DNA from: Paenibacillus urinalis
GTDB lineage: Bacteria; Bacillota; Bacilli; Paenibacillales; Paenibacillaceae
DNA: 64,000 nucleotides
Assembly: GCF_028747985.1 (NCBI RefSeq)
Contig: NZ_CP118108.1
Span: 1,493,501-1,557,500 of the forward strand
Reading direction: 5' to 3'
Position numbers and translations under genes: made by a program. Positions 1 to 8,443 of this stretch are shown piece by piece. Position 1 is the first letter of the stretch; the number at the start of each line of letters is the position of its first letter. Below the pieces are notes generated by a model that saw only the letters and a program-made list of their open reading frames with translations, was not told the origin of the DNA and searched no databases.

Positions 1-372
1 ACCCAAGAGACAGGCGGAACGATCGTGAACGTTGCATCCGTAGCTGGCTATCTTGGTGCACGCGGTGGTGCCGCTTATACCATGTCCAAGCATGCAGCGA
101 TTGGTCTTGTTAAAAATATTGCATCCTTCTACGGACGTGAAAACGGCAAGATTCGTGCGAATGTCATTGCACCAGGCTCTATTGCTACAGGCATGACTCC
201 TAATTTTGCAGATCTGGACCCGCTTGGTGCGGCAACCTTCGGTGACCTCGGACCATTCAACGGAGGAGAAGCAGAGGACATTGCACAAACGGCCTTGTTC
301 CTTGGTTCGGACGAATCGAAGTTCATTAATGGTGAAGTCATCACGGTGGATGGCGCATGGACTGCCCGTTAA
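1..372 (+). CDS. SDR family oxidoreductase, C-terminal part
   Basis: The reading frame is open from base 1, so the N-terminal NAD(P)-binding glycine motif lies outside the window. What is visible is the second half of a classical short-chain dehydrogenase: the strand ending NVAS, the catalytic YTMSK (YxxxK) with its upstream Ser, the IAPGSIATGM segment after the active site, and the usual C-terminal GEVITVDGAW. The GTG at base 25 encodes the Val of IVNVAS and is not the real start. The family reduces or oxidises alcohol/carbonyl groups with NAD(P)H in the cytoplasm; the substrate cannot be told. A strong terminator follows 28 bases after the stop, so this is the last gene of its unit. Confidence 0.93.
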   Translation, partial: TQETGGTIVNVASVAGYLGARGGAAYTMSKHAAIGLVKNIASFYGRENGKIRANVIAPGSIATGMTPNFADLDPLGAATFGDLGPFNGGEAEDIAQTALFLGSDESKFINGEVITVDGAWTAR

Positions 373-400
373 TTTCTAAGTATACAATAGTTCAATAGTT

Positions 401-451
401 AAAAAGACCGCCAGCTTACTCCTGGGAATGGAGTAAGCTGGCGGTCTTTTT
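401..451 (+). terminator. Rho-independent terminator
   Basis: Perfect 22-bp stem (401-422 with 430-451) and a 7-base loop. The arms start with A5 and end with T5, so it can work in both directions, for the SDR gene and for the convergent gene ending at 473. Confidence 0.93.
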
Positions 452-472
452 GTTAATTCGTATTTACAACTT

Positions 473-1099
473 CTAAGATGACAATTCAATCTCGATCAGC
501 TCAACACCTGCAGGAAAGCTCGATCTGATCTTCGATATATTAGAGAAGTATGGATCATTAGATAAAACAGAGATACAATTACCATCGTACCCCGGCCAAA
601 ATATCGTTCGGGCAATCGTCATATCAATAACAACCGTATCCTGAATCTGAATCCCGCCCTGATATGTCACAGATATCGGCTCAATGGCAAAGGGAGACTC
701 GTTCGAGCCTATAGACCAGATCACCTGTTCATTGCAGCTTGCCATGTTTAGAAATAACGGCAAGCTACTAGCAAGCTGGCTCTTGTTTCTTATATATAGT
801 AACGTAATTCTTCTGTTCAACAGCTCGTGTTCTAACGAATGCAGCGTACACAGCTGTGCGAGATCTTCCTTCCAGAGAACGGAGGTATTCAGACAGAAGC
901 AGATCGGGTAACTATCGAGATTGTTCATCCACTCTAACATAAACGGAGCACTGGAATCATCGAGGAAGACTGAGTTCGTACCTAGAAAATCCATAATATA
1001 CGGAGCATGCTCTTGGTTAAATGTAAACGGAAAATGCCCTCCTGGGTTAGGCAGATTAGCATAATAGGTCGGAGGGAGATTAGCAAATTCGAGCTGCAT
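473..1099 (-). CDS. hypothetical protein (208 aa)
   Basis: A soluble protein of 208 residues that I do not recognise. It has no signal peptide or membrane segment and is rich in aromatic and hydrophobic residues, with no obvious catalytic motif. The ATG at 1099 is preceded by GAAGGTG at a spacing of about six. It is convergent with the SDR gene and divergent from the DUF2798 gene. It ends close to the bidirectional terminator at 401-451. No function is proposed. Confidence 0.7.
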   Translation of the reverse strand: MQLEFANLPPTYYANLPNPGGHFPFTFNQEHAPYIMDFLGTNSVFLDDSSAPFMLEWMNNLDSYPICFCLNTSVLWKEDLAQLCTLHSLEHELLNRRITLLYIRNKSQLASSLPLFLNMASCNEQVIWSIGSNESPFAIEPISVTYQGGIQIQDTVVIDMTIARTIFWPGYDGNCISVLSNDPYFSNISKIRSSFPAGVELIEIELSS

Positions 1100-1199
1100 G
1101 GAGGCACCTTCTTCAAGATTTTGAGTTCTAGTTCTAAGCTCAGTGTAGCAGAGTTGGAAGAGAAATGAATCATTATTAAGAGTTATTCAAAATTCGCTC

Positions 1200-1229
1200 T
1201 TACCTAAACTTAAGGTAAAATGTTATAAT
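1200..1229 (+). promoter_or_regulatory. probable promoter with inverted repeat for the DUF2798 gene
   Basis: TATAAT at 1224-1229 is a consensus -10 box. Upstream, TTACCT (1200-1205) and AAGGTAA (1212-1218) form an inverted repeat where the -35 region should be, which could be a repressor site. It lies about 160 bases before the TTG start at 1390. Confidence 0.4.
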
Positions 1230-1389
1230 TGTTCAGTTGTTGAACCAATTTCGTTCGTTATAACGCGATATGAAATTGATTCAGGGTGTGTAGAGATATT
1301 GGCACTATTTGATCGCCAAAAATATATGTCGCAAGATACGTCTACCATCTGAAATTTTAATTTTAATTTTAATTTCGGAGGGGATTATT

Positions 1390-1893
1390 TTGTTCAAGGA
1401 AGATAGACTTCCGCAAAATGCTAGAGAAGGCATTATTTTTATGTTGATCGTGTCCATTATTTCGGTAAACACCATTGGGCCCATCATATTGGGGTTGGAA
1501 CGAGGCTTTAGCGTAGCCAATTACTTAGAAACATTGAAGGTCATCCCGTTCATGTGGGTTATCGTTATTCTGTTAGTGAAGCTGGTGGCAGGACCTTTGG
1601 TTCGCAAGGTATTACCCAAATTTGTGGGTAAAACAGATGGTTTTAACGCCAGAGTGTTATTGAACATTGTAATGAACGTGACGGTTCTATCGGTTCTGTT
1701 AACGATTATCGGTACCTGGGTGGGGATGAGACAAATATCTCTAGAACCTTTCCACAACTTCTTTCCGACATGGTTTCGAAATTTTGGTGTTGCCTTTTGG
1801 ATTGAACTGCTTGTCGCACAGCCGATCGCAAGATTTGCAATGAAGAAGATTCATGCAAGTCAGGCTAACCGAGCAGAAAATGTAAGCTCTTAA
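1390..1893 (+). CDS. DUF2798-like integral membrane protein
   Basis: A 167-residue membrane protein with about four hydrophobic segments arranged as two similar halves. Each half carries a basic/Pro-rich turn and a long helix, which is the DUF2798 pattern of small bacterial membrane proteins of unknown function. I chose the TTG at 1390 because GGAGGGG lies six bases upstream and the product then begins MFKEDRLPQNAREGI. An upstream in-frame ATG at 1309 would add 27 residues with no SD. Assignment to the family is by sequence feel; the membrane nature is clear. Confidence 0.72.
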   Translation: MFKEDRLPQNAREGIIFMLIVSIISVNTIGPIILGLERGFSVANYLETLKVIPFMWVIVILLVKLVAGPLVRKVLPKFVGKTDGFNARVLLNIVMNVTVLSVLLTIIGTWVGMRQISLEPFHNFFPTWFRNFGVAFWIELLVAQPIARFAMKKIHASQANRAENVSS

Positions 1894-1923
1894 TTTGTTA
1901 ATATAATATACTTCAACGATATG

Positions 1924-1960
1924 AACAGCCACTTCCATGAGGGACCTGGCTGTTTTTTTT
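1924..1960 (+). terminator. Rho-independent terminator
   Basis: AACAGCCA (1924-1931) pairs with TGGCTGTT (1947-1954), followed by a run of T residues to 1960. It ends the DUF2798 gene. Confidence 0.8.
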
Positions 1961-1993
1961 ATATTCAAGGTAATAGATTTACAGGAGGTAAAT

Positions 1994-2227
1994 ATGCGAT
2001 TTTTATATAGTCTGTTGCATGCATGTATTGCAATGGCTGTTATAGCCGTCTGTATCATGGTTTCAACAGTGCTCGGTATAGACAAGTACCTGTATCTGTT
2101 TTTCTGTGCGGCTGCCCTTACTGTTCTTTTTATTGGGAGAAACTTATATAACAAAGGTTCACGTGCAATGGCTATCCTATGTTACGCATTCTCTTTCGTC
2201 TTTCTCATGCAAGCTTGGGTATTGTAA
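1994..2227 (+). CDS. small membrane protein (77 aa)
   Basis: Begins at ATG 1994 after a very good SD (AGGAGGT) five bases upstream; a longer frame from 1937 overlaps the preceding terminator and is unlikely. The product is almost entirely hydrophobic, with about three membrane segments split by short loops containing LGIDKY and NKGSR. The family is not recognised. It probably has its own unit between the terminator at 1924-1960 and the AT-rich gap before 2357. Confidence 0.65.
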   Translation: MRFLYSLLHACIAMAVIAVCIMVSTVLGIDKYLYLFFCAAALTVLFIGRNLYNKGSRAMAILCYAFSFVFLMQAWVL

Positions 2228-2356
2228 CAATCCCTGATGAATTACAAAAGACAATCTTAATTACATAATAATATGGAAATTATTTTGACGTAATAGCAGT
2301 GTAGTTTCTTAATTTTCTATTGTAAAATAAGCGATTGCTATTTTAGGAGGAAATCC

Positions 2357-2962
2357 GTGGAATATAAAGATTTGTATGTATATCACATTGTTACTAAGAA
2401 AAAAATGATCCCTGGACAGAGGATATTCTATGATAATAACCAAAAAAATTCTCTATATCATTTCTTTTTTGAGAAGGAGCGTTTGAATTCCAAGGGAGGG
2501 GATTTTATACATATTTTATATGGTAACTATAACCATGAGGGTTTGAAGTTGGACAGAGAAAATGCCGATGTAGCACTTAATTATGTAGGACAGACGATTA
2601 GAGCGATTAGAGAAACGATTGTCGAAATGGTGAGACTACAGGAATATCCTGAGTATCCTTCGAGACTATCCTGCTTATATGCTGCAAAAAGCTATGAAGA
2701 CGCATTAAAGTGGAAAGCGATATTTGATTCGTATAATCGAAAGGTATTGCGGCTTGTTAAACTAAGAGTTGTAGGTGGGATCTTCGAAGGTGATGCAAAT
2801 TTATTACCTAAAGAAGATGGTGCTTCGTTCTCACGCAAAATTGAACAGGCTAGAGAATACTGGAAGAGGAATATTAACAACACACTTCCTGAGCTCTTAA
2901 TTAACGGACAAATTGAGGTTGTTGAGGTTGTTGAAGATTACTTTCCGACTAATGATTTTTGA
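2357..2962 (+). CDS. DUF2441-like protein
   Basis: 201 residues starting at GTG 2357 with AGGAGG six bases upstream. The N-terminus ([22 protein letters not shown]) has the 'YHxVxxxxMxxGQ' signature I associate with DUF2441, a domain seen in phage- and accessory-region proteins of Bacilli with unknown function. The remainder is a soluble helical protein with many charged residues and a C-terminal acidic tail. It is the first gene of the accessory zone. Function unknown. Confidence 0.65.
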   Translation: MEYKDLYVYHIVTKKKMIPGQRIFYDNNQKNSLYHFFFEKERLNSKGGDFIHILYGNYNHEGLKLDRENADVALNYVGQTIRAIRETIVEMVRLQEYPEYPSRLSCLYAAKSYEDALKWKAIFDSYNRKVLRLVKLRVVGGIFEGDANLLPKEDGASFSRKIEQAREYWKRNINNTLPELLINGQIEVVEVVEDYFPTNDF

Positions 2963-3148
2963 AAAATGGAGTGTTGACTCTATCAAGGGATTGACATTCA
3001 TAAACCTAATTGTCATTTCATAAAACAACAGGTAGATAATAATTATATGTAATCTCTCCGTTTTGTTCATCAGGATTGCAAGTTACTCTAGAAAGAAAGT
3101 ACTTCGGACAGCCACGTAGTTGATTCCAAATTACAGGGAGGTTATCTG

Positions 3149-4264
3149 ATGGTTGATGTATTTGCTGTTGCTGACATTATTATCAGGCATATTAAGGATC
3201 ATTATCCTCAAGATGTAGCGATTGTAGGATTTTATGGGTCATATCTGCAGGGTCGAGCGACTGAACGATCAGATTTGGATTTCTTTTTCATTCCAGCTAC
3301 AACCAGAGGGAGAGAAGTAGAGTGTCAGTTCATTATTGATGGTATAAGTTTTGACTTCTGGCCAATTGGTTGGGAACGTGCAGAGAGAATGGCAACTGCT
3401 GAAGATTGGAGCACGACAATTATAGCAGACTGTGAGCTGTTATATGTCCGATCAGATGATGATCTTGCGAGATTAATAGAACTACGTGAGACTATATCCA
3501 ACATGGGAAGTGAATCCAAAACAGCTGAAATGATCACCAAAGCCGAATCGATATTGAACAATTGTCTTATTAGCATAGCTAAAATGCGAATTGCTGAGAA
3601 TGCCAAAGATCTGAGTTATTTCCGAACCCAATCTCAAGAGATCGCAGCAAATATCTTTAAGTCTCTTGGGTTGTTGAATCAAACCTATTATACACGTATG
3701 TGGGGGCACTATCGTAAGCAAGTCCGGAATCTTTCTCTTAAACCGGAGCAACTGGACAAGCACCTGGATACCCTAATGTTTAGTTTAATTCCAGAAGAAA
3801 TAATGTTAGCGTGTGAAAAATTAACTACTGATACACTTCGTCTTATCTCGATGCGACGAAATAGTCAAGAAGTGGTGAGCTCCTATAAAGGACACATGAG
3901 TGGATACTACGAAGAAGAGAGAGGGATGATGAATAAACTACTAATCGCGTGCGAAACAGGCCACTACGAAACGGCATTTTTCGTAGCGATAAGTGTACAA
4001 GACAGTTTATCTCGAATTTTGTATGCTGCAGAGAAAGGGCGTTGGCCTAATACTGCTGACCTTGGTGAATATCGTGAATTCTATGATAGTTATGGATACC
4101 CCGATCTTATCGGGTTGTTAAATCCCACAAATTTTGAACCGTTGCGTTTAGCTGTACTGCAATTAATGGAAAAGCTAGAGAATCAGCTCAAAACAGAAGG
4201 TGTAGCTGTAAACAAGTTTGACTCTGTCACTGAATTCGAATCATATTACATAAATAAAAATTGA
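3149..4264 (+). CDS. nucleotidyltransferase-domain protein (aminoglycoside adenylyltransferase-like fold)
   Basis: 371 residues from ATG 3149 (GGGAGG SD). Residues 25-60 carry the polymerase-beta nucleotidyltransferase signature: hG-F-Y-GS-x7-T-x-RSDLD, ending in the metal-binding SDLDFFF pair. A third acidic strand follows in ISFDFWPIG. The long helical C-terminal part (residues 130-360) resembles substrate-binding halves of ANT/LinF-type enzymes. Such enzymes transfer a nucleotide to drugs, proteins or RNA; the substrate is not inferable here. It stands alone among orphan genes, as resistance-type nucleotidyltransferases often do. Confidence 0.8.
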   Translation: MVDVFAVADIIIRHIKDHYPQDVAIVGFYGSYLQGRATERSDLDFFFIPATTRGREVECQFIIDGISFDFWPIGWERAERMATAEDWSTTIIADCELLYVRSDDDLARLIELRETISNMGSESKTAEMITKAESILNNCLISIAKMRIAENAKDLSYFRTQSQEIAANIFKSLGLLNQTYYTRMWGHYRKQVRNLSLKPEQLDKHLDTLMFSLIPEEIMLACEKLTTDTLRLISMRRNSQEVVSSYKGHMSGYYEEERGMMNKLLIACETGHYETAFFVAISVQDSLSRILYAAEKGRWPNTADLGEYREFYDSYGYPDLIGLLNPTNFEPLRLAVLQLMEKLENQLKTEGVAVNKFDSVTEFESYYINKN

Positions 4265-4317
4265 TGACACAACGATCCAATGGGACTTTACCAACAGTTC
4301 ACTAAGGAGTGGTTGGA

Positions 4318-4464
4318 ATGTTAATGAACTGGTTTCTAATGGCAATTTGCGGTTTTAGTATCTTCAGATTATTTAGTCTATACACAAAATCCTACTGGAA
4401 AAATGATTTGATCATAGCTGCGGCGCAAGGATTTGTGATTTCTTTAATCGTGATTCTTATATAA
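4318..4464 (+). CDS. tiny membrane protein (48 aa)
   Basis: ATG at 4318 is preceded by AAGGAG about 11 bases upstream. The product has two hydrophobic segments (MNWFLMAICGFSIF and LIIAAAQGFVISLIVILI) joined by a short polar SYWKND loop. It follows the nucleotidyltransferase stop by 53 bases and may share its transcript. Unknown function; reality rests on the SD and the clean two-helix design. Confidence 0.5.
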   Translation: MLMNWFLMAICGFSIFRLFSLYTKSYWKNDLIIAAAQGFVISLIVILI

Positions 4465-4559
4465 AATTAGTGTCTTTGATATATTCCAGTAAAAACCAAA
4501 TATATTGTAACTTACTGGTTGTAGATATCGTAAGATCAATTTATTAGAGGTGAGATTGA

Positions 4560-4691
4560 TTGAAATTGCTCAGATTGATAAGAGAAACAAGAAAAATGGA
4601 AGGTAATCAAAATGCTTGGAAAGGTCTCGGTGTTATTGAATGGGTTATAGGAATGATTTTTGTAATGGTTTTATTGATGATCATCAATTAA
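4560..4691 (+). CDS. tiny single-pass membrane protein (43 aa)
   Basis: TTG start at 4560 with an AGAGGTGA SD. The product has a basic N-terminal half (KLLRLIRETRKMEGNQNAWK) followed by one hydrophobic helix ending MIIN. Ten bases after the stop begins the terminator-like hairpin of the dispersed repeat (4701-4746), the same arrangement seen after other + strand genes in the zone. Function unknown. Confidence 0.5.
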   Translation: MKLLRLIRETRKMEGNQNAWKGLGVIEWVIGMIFVMVLLMIIN

Positions 4692-4700
4692 ATATTCAAT

Positions 4701-4746
4701 GGAGCAGGATGCCGATTGGTAGCTGTTCCTTTTTTATTAGTCTAAC
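4701..4746 (+). repeat. dispersed repeat, hairpin plus CTAAC core (copy 1)
   Basis: GGAGCAG (4701) through AGCTGTTCC (4721-4729) folds into a hairpin followed by T6, then ATTAGTCTAACG. It matches the hairpin modules at 14609, 18377 and 20140. The segment from 4750 to 5095 holds no convincing gene; its open frames overlap each other and lack SD sites. Confidence 0.7.
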
Positions 4747-5095
4747 GTGTGAAAAAGTATACAATTTTAGAATCAAGAACTTACTTGTTCGAAATATACG
4801 AAATAAGCTTGAGTTGCCGTTTCCCAGTCGATTTCACAAGCTCGATCAACAATTTCTTTCGTAGTCCTTCCATAGGTCCAATTCACGAGCAATGGCTCAA
4901 TCAGAAAGCCCTAGTTGATAGGGTGCTTCTATTTAATTCTTTCGATCATGTTAAGATGTGAGTAGCTCATGGACTGATTCTCCTGCGTTAATTTAGTGTG
5001 GTAACTAATTTTACACGAGTTAGGCCATGGCCATTTTATATTTTTTGAACTAGTAGCGCACTTCAAATCACGATCTGTCATATGGAATTACATAT

Positions 5096-5362
5096 TCAAG
5101 GTGAGTTTATAGTCCAATCTTCAGAGTTATCCTTTTTTTCTAAATAGGTGCCACTTCCGGTATCGAGAATAATAAAATGATTTTCTGATACAGGGATAAA
5201 TTCGTACTTGTTAGTGGTAAGACTATGATCTGGTATTTGAATATTTGGTTGAATATTGGGTTGATCTTTAATAGCATCTGAAATTAACCATGAGCTGATT
5301 ACTAAACAAACACCTAAGAAAATGACAGCCAAACTCTGAAAATGTGACTTGATTTTGCCCAC
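5096..5362 (-). CDS. membrane-anchored small protein (88 aa or slightly shorter)
   Basis: One N-terminal membrane segment (SLAVIFLGVCLVISSWLI) is followed by a polar domain of about 55 residues, oriented outside. A GTG at 5362 is the only usual start, but AAAAGGAG directly abuts it. An ATC at 5353-5351, eight bases from the SD, would give a product starting (M)KSHFQSLAVIF, so initiation on a near-cognate codon is possible. The design, anchor plus short extracytoplasmic part ending in a beta-like EFIPVSENHFIILDT segment, is typical of small Bacillus/Paenibacillus orphan proteins. Function unknown. Confidence 0.6.
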   Translation of the reverse strand: MGKIKSHFQSLAVIFLGVCLVISSWLISDAIKDQPNIQPNIQIPDHSLTTNKYEFIPVSENHFIILDTGSGTYLEKKDNSEDWTINSP

Positions 5363-5431
5363 TCCTTTTGTGAATATTTGTTCGATACTACTTTAACACG
5401 GCTTTTTCAACTAAGGTTTGATTACAAATTT

Positions 5432-5478
5432 AATAAACTTCATTAAGCTAACGTTTAGGTTAGTGTTTGAAGTTTATT
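5432..5478. repeat. dispersed palindromic repeat (copy 2)
   Basis: AATAAACTTCA (5432-5442) pairs with TGAAGTTTATT (5468-5478), and inside it CTAAC (5448-5452) pairs with GTTAG (5459-5463). This gives a long cruciform-capable palindrome around the repeat core. Apart from it, 5363-5665 shows no gene. Confidence 0.75.
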
Positions 5479-5665
5479 AGAAACAATGTAGTACTATACG
5501 AGGAACTTTAGATTAGTATCTAACCAGTGGAAGTAGAACAATTTTGCTCCTACTTGCTTGGAGAAGTTTACATATATTATGTTTACTTAATACAGTTATT
5601 AACTGTTGTTTTTTAATACTTAAAGGTAACATTGTTTATACACAATGATCTAGGGGGTATGGTTA

Positions 5666-5830
5666 GTGGATATAATTAACCTGATTTACATAATACTAGC
5701 AATTCTCTTTGTTTGGTGTTTTACTGAGAGTTTTAAAGAGAGTAAGTATACAAAATTATATAGGATAGTTGCTGGAATTATTTTAGGATTAGCATATATA
5801 GATATTGAAACCTTATTGAGCTATCGGTAA
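5666..5830 (+). CDS. tiny membrane protein (54 aa)
   Basis: GTG at 5666 follows TAGGGGG at 9-10 bases. Two hydrophobic segments (IINLIYIILAILFVWCFTE and IVAGIILGLAYIDIE) flank a basic loop (KESKYTKLYR). The stop codon is followed within five bases by a repeat palindrome (5835-5861), again placing a repeat at the end of a small gene. Not recognised. Confidence 0.5.
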   Translation: MDIINLIYIILAILFVWCFTESFKESKYTKLYRIVAGIILGLAYIDIETLLSYR

Positions 5831-5834
5831 GAAG

Positions 5835-5861
5835 TTAACTAAAAAAGCATGTGTTAGTTAA
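5835..5861. repeat. dispersed palindromic repeat (copy 3, variant)
   Basis: TTAACTAA (5835-5842) pairs perfectly with TTAGTTAA (5854-5861). It is followed at about 5914-5929 by GGGGACAATAACATGGG, a partial match to the second repeat family seen at 12637 and 16695. No gene is visible between 5862 and 6044. Confidence 0.55.
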
Positions 5862-6044
5862 GCCCTCAACAAAGCATATAAAGTAAACAAGGCTAACACA
5901 ACCAGATGACATGTAGGGGACAATAACATGGGTAGATGAATGTTTAATAATAAAAGTGAGAAATTTAGACTCACCAAATGTTCGTGGGGTATATCTTATA
6001 TGAAGGTATTAACGCACGCACTTTTGGTTAGGTGAGGCTTTTTA

Positions 6045-6380
6045 TCAAATCAATAAAAAGGGAACCCAAAGAATAGCTAATATAACGACCATCCAAATCG
6101 AAACGATATGTCTATTTGTACTTTTAATGTATTTATATTCGAAAATACCTCTGATGCCTGCTAGAACCATTAAATACAAGATTACTATATGCATTTCAGT
6201 AGTAAATATGAACAAAACAAATCCGACGACCGTAACAATCACGATTGTCCAAGCATACGCTGCGAAGCCGTCTGTTTCTGACATCTTCGACTCGTATTCT
6301 CCTTCTTTCCTATACTTTTTATCTAAAGCAAACTGAACTAAACCCAAGATAATAATCATAAAGAAATAAGAATTGTCAAT
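6045..6380 (-). CDS. DUF4181-like membrane protein
   Basis: About 111 residues with four hydrophobic segments. The middle follows the pattern I associate with DUF4181: helix, short polar turn, helix ending GIRGIFEYKYIKSTNRH, final helix. The first usual start (ATG 6359) has no SD. Upstream in frame, AGAGG stands five bases before an ATT at 6380, which would give (M)DNSYFFMIIILG; I take that as the likely start. Alone in its strand, among repeats. Function unknown. Confidence 0.55.
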   Translation of the reverse strand: MDNSYFFMIIILGLVQFALDKKYRKEGEYESKMSETDGFAAYAWTIVIVTVVGFVLFIFTTEMHIVILYLMVLAGIRGIFEYKYIKSTNRHIVSIWMVVILAILWVPFLLI

Positions 6381-6519
6381 AATAACCTCTCACCCCACTT
6401 CATCGTTTCTCTTAATTTTACTATATTGTGGTTACGATGGCTCAGAATAATAACCACTGTTCCGCTAACAACTTAATTACCTGAGCGAATATCACATAGG
6501 TCTGTTCCAGAGGAGAGGC

Positions 6520-6954
6520 CTATTCTAAATCATTGGCGATAGTGAATTGTACAATTTCGATACGTTCTTCGTATGTCGTTTTACGTCCTTTATTCATAAG
6601 AGAAGATCCTATCCTTTTTCGAATTGATTTTCCCTCAGTATACTTGGAAATCCATTTTACTAACACACTTCTACACGAAATCTGATATTTTTCTGTTGCA
6701 GCTCATACGGAATATTCCCCTAAGAGTACATCCTGAATTGCCGCCAGCTGTAGTTCCTTAGAGTAAGATTTCCACCCTTTGTATGATCTTAATCCTTCTT
6801 CTCCATCTGCCTGATATTTTCTTATCCAGTCAGTAACCGTATTTGGGCGTACCCCTAGTTGCTTGGCCTCATGGTTAGGATTGGATTCATGTCGAAGACA
6901 ACGCTTCACGGCATTTAACTTTACTTCATATAAAATCAGACTTCTTTTGGACAT
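6520..6954 (-). pseudogene. IS3-family OrfA remnant
   Basis: From ATG 6954 (GGGAG SD) the frame encodes MSKRSLILYEVKLNAVKR and the helix-turn-helix segment GVRPNTVTDWIRKYQADGEEGL, typical of two-helix OrfA proteins of the IS3 family. The frame is cut by an in-frame TGA after LLGEYSV, where AATEKYQIS continues as the expected second HTH (an Arg codon is expected at the stop). It ends at a TAG after TIANDLE. No OrfB or terminal repeats are visible, so only a decayed fragment remains. The 6381-6519 stretch holds nothing else I can name. Confidence 0.75.
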
Positions 6955-7009
6955 TACAAAAACTCCCATCATGGTAGAAGTAGATTTTTGTTTTTTCTAC
7001 TGTCTACTT

Positions 7010-7073
7010 GACAGGTGCATTTCACTTTGGCAGCTGCTTCTTTTTCGTTAAGCTAACGAGCAGGTTAGCTTAA
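7010..7073. repeat. dispersed repeat, decayed hairpin plus perfect palindrome (copy 4)
   Basis: TTAAGCTAAC (7048-7057) and GTTAGCTTAA (7064-7073) are exact reverse complements around the loop GAGCAG. Upstream, TTGGCAGCTGCTTCTTTTT is the right half of the module hairpin with a degraded left half. The AT-rich stretch 7074-7261 carries the upstream region of the next gene. Confidence 0.8.
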
Positions 7074-7261
7074 TAAAAATTCATAATCAAATCGTTATAG
7101 TTGTCAAGATAAAGTGATTATATTATCATTAAATTAGTTATTTATCTAATTAGTTTCTGAAATCGCAAAAAATGCAAGAAAGTTTGAAATTAAAGAATTA
7201 ATTCGTTTAATAGTGGTTTGAAAAAATTGTATTATCCTGTGGAAAGGATTTGTTAGGAATA

Positions 7262-8020
7262 ATGGAGTATTCAAATTCTGCAATTCTAAGCGAAAATAAA
7301 GGTAACATTCTTCCTACATTCGCTTACTCGGTATTGGATAATTATATTACTGGAGAAATCGTTGCTGATGAGTCTTCAGCATTAATAGGAACCTCTTCGG
7401 GTATATATGTAGTTGTTGGAGACGAGAAAAATGATAACTTTTTGGATCTGCTTATGAACAAATTTAGGAGTAGAACGGTTAGCAACCAAAGATTTACTTT
7501 GTTTTCTTTATCTGAAAATTGGGATAACAAAATCATGGAACTGATCGGTACTGAGTTGAAACAACTGCAAAGGTTATCTTTTAAATTTAATGAAAAAAAT
7601 TTTATGAAATTAAGCAAAACTAAATTACCGGATAAGTTTCTATTAAATAAGATAAATGAGGAGGCGCTTCATGAGAATAGAAGGTTTAACATACCATACA
7701 TCATTAAGTATTGGGGAACGGTAGAAAATTTTACCGAGAAAGGATTCGGTTTCTCTGTAACTCAAAACAATGTGAATGCAGGAGAATGTGTTTCAATATT
7801 CTCATCATTAGAATTTGCAGAGATAGATATTATTACTAATGAGCATTTTAGGGGTAAAGGAGTGGCTCAATGCACATCAGAGGCATTCATATTGGAGTGT
7901 TTAAATCGAACGTTAACCCCAAGATGGGATTGTGACATTTATAATCATGCCTCTATCAATTTAGCTAAGAAATTGAGTTTTGGAAATCCAGAGAGATACT
8001 CGGTTTTCGTTAGGAAATGA
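7262..8020 (+). CDS. GNAT acetyltransferase (GNAT_acetyltr_2 type)
   Basis: 252 residues. The N-terminal half is a diverged GNAT-like fold. The C-terminal half contains the acetyl-CoA loop region (EIDIITNEHFRGKGVAQ, residues 198-214), matching the R/QxxGxG/A signature, followed by TPRWDCDIYNHASINLAKKLSF. That is the usual pattern in the FR47/GNAT_acetyltr_2 group of Bacilli, which acetylate unknown small molecules. I prefer ATG 7262, since TTG 7250 lies directly against the AAAGGA motif. A repeat palindrome begins six bases after the stop. Confidence 0.75.
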   Translation: MEYSNSAILSENKGNILPTFAYSVLDNYITGEIVADESSALIGTSSGIYVVVGDEKNDNFLDLLMNKFRSRTVSNQRFTLFSLSENWDNKIMELIGTELKQLQRLSFKFNEKNFMKLSKTKLPDKFLLNKINEEALHENRRFNIPYIIKYWGTVENFTEKGFGFSVTQNNVNAGECVSIFSSLEFAEIDIITNEHFRGKGVAQCTSEAFILECLNRTLTPRWDCDIYNHASINLAKKLSFGNPERYSVFVRK

Positions 8021-8025
8021 GGCGT

Positions 8026-8053
8026 ATTCAACTAACGGACAGGATAGTTTAAT
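8026..8053. repeat. dispersed palindromic repeat (copy 5)
   Basis: ATTCAACTA (8026-8034) and TAGTTTAAT (8045-8053) pair at 8 of 9 positions around ACGGACAGGA. It is the left edge of a repeat-free block that runs to 12.63 kb. Confidence 0.7.
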
Positions 8054-8071
8054 AACTATTTCTGCAAAAAA

Positions 8072-8102
8072 AAAGACATCACCTTGAACTGGTGGTGTCT
8101 TT
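8072..8102. terminator. bidirectional hairpin terminator
   Basis: AAAGACATCACC (8072-8083) pairs with GGTGGTGTCTTT (8091-8102) with one G-T pair. An A-run precedes and Ts follow. It closes the GNAT gene and the remnant on the opposite strand. Confidence 0.7.
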
Positions 8103-8115
8103 ACTTCAATACAAT

Positions 8116-8370
8116 CTGGCATCGAGTTTTTCTGTTTTGGTGCCATACTGAAACGGACCGGATCGCGTGCGGCCAGATCGAATAAGTGCTTCAGCTCGTC
8201 ATCGTTCAGCAGTAGTTCTTGGCTTATTTGAAGACAACACATCAGGGGGAGGATTCTTCTCTAGCCCTGCTCTAGCCAGGTATAGTAAGTAAGATTGGCA
8301 TTAGCAAGATAAGCGACTTCCTCCCTTCGAAGCCCAGGGATACGCCTTCGGACGAGTACAAGGTGAACGA
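8116..8370 (-). pseudogene. remnant of an XRE/MmyB-type transcriptional regulator
   Basis: On the minus strand the frame reads RRRIPGLRREEVAYLANANLTYYTWLEQG, the diagnostic helix-turn-helix of the MmyB-like family. It then meets an in-frame TAG and continues LLLNDDELKHLFDLAARDPV, the next conserved block. The N-terminus is in another frame (MKKKFHKSFRSP) and the ligand-binding C-terminal domain is missing. It is therefore a heavily decayed gene. The remaining stretch to 8443 holds no gene. Confidence 0.75.
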
Positions 8371-8443
8371 AAGCTTTTATGAAACTTCTTTTTCATGACA
8401 AGGGATCTCGCATAGACTAGCCTTCGAAAAAAATGTCTGCCCT

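Noticed and set aside
4640..4961. Two overlapping + strand frames after the tiny gene at 4560
   Set aside because: They run through the repeat hairpin, overlap each other and lack SD sites.
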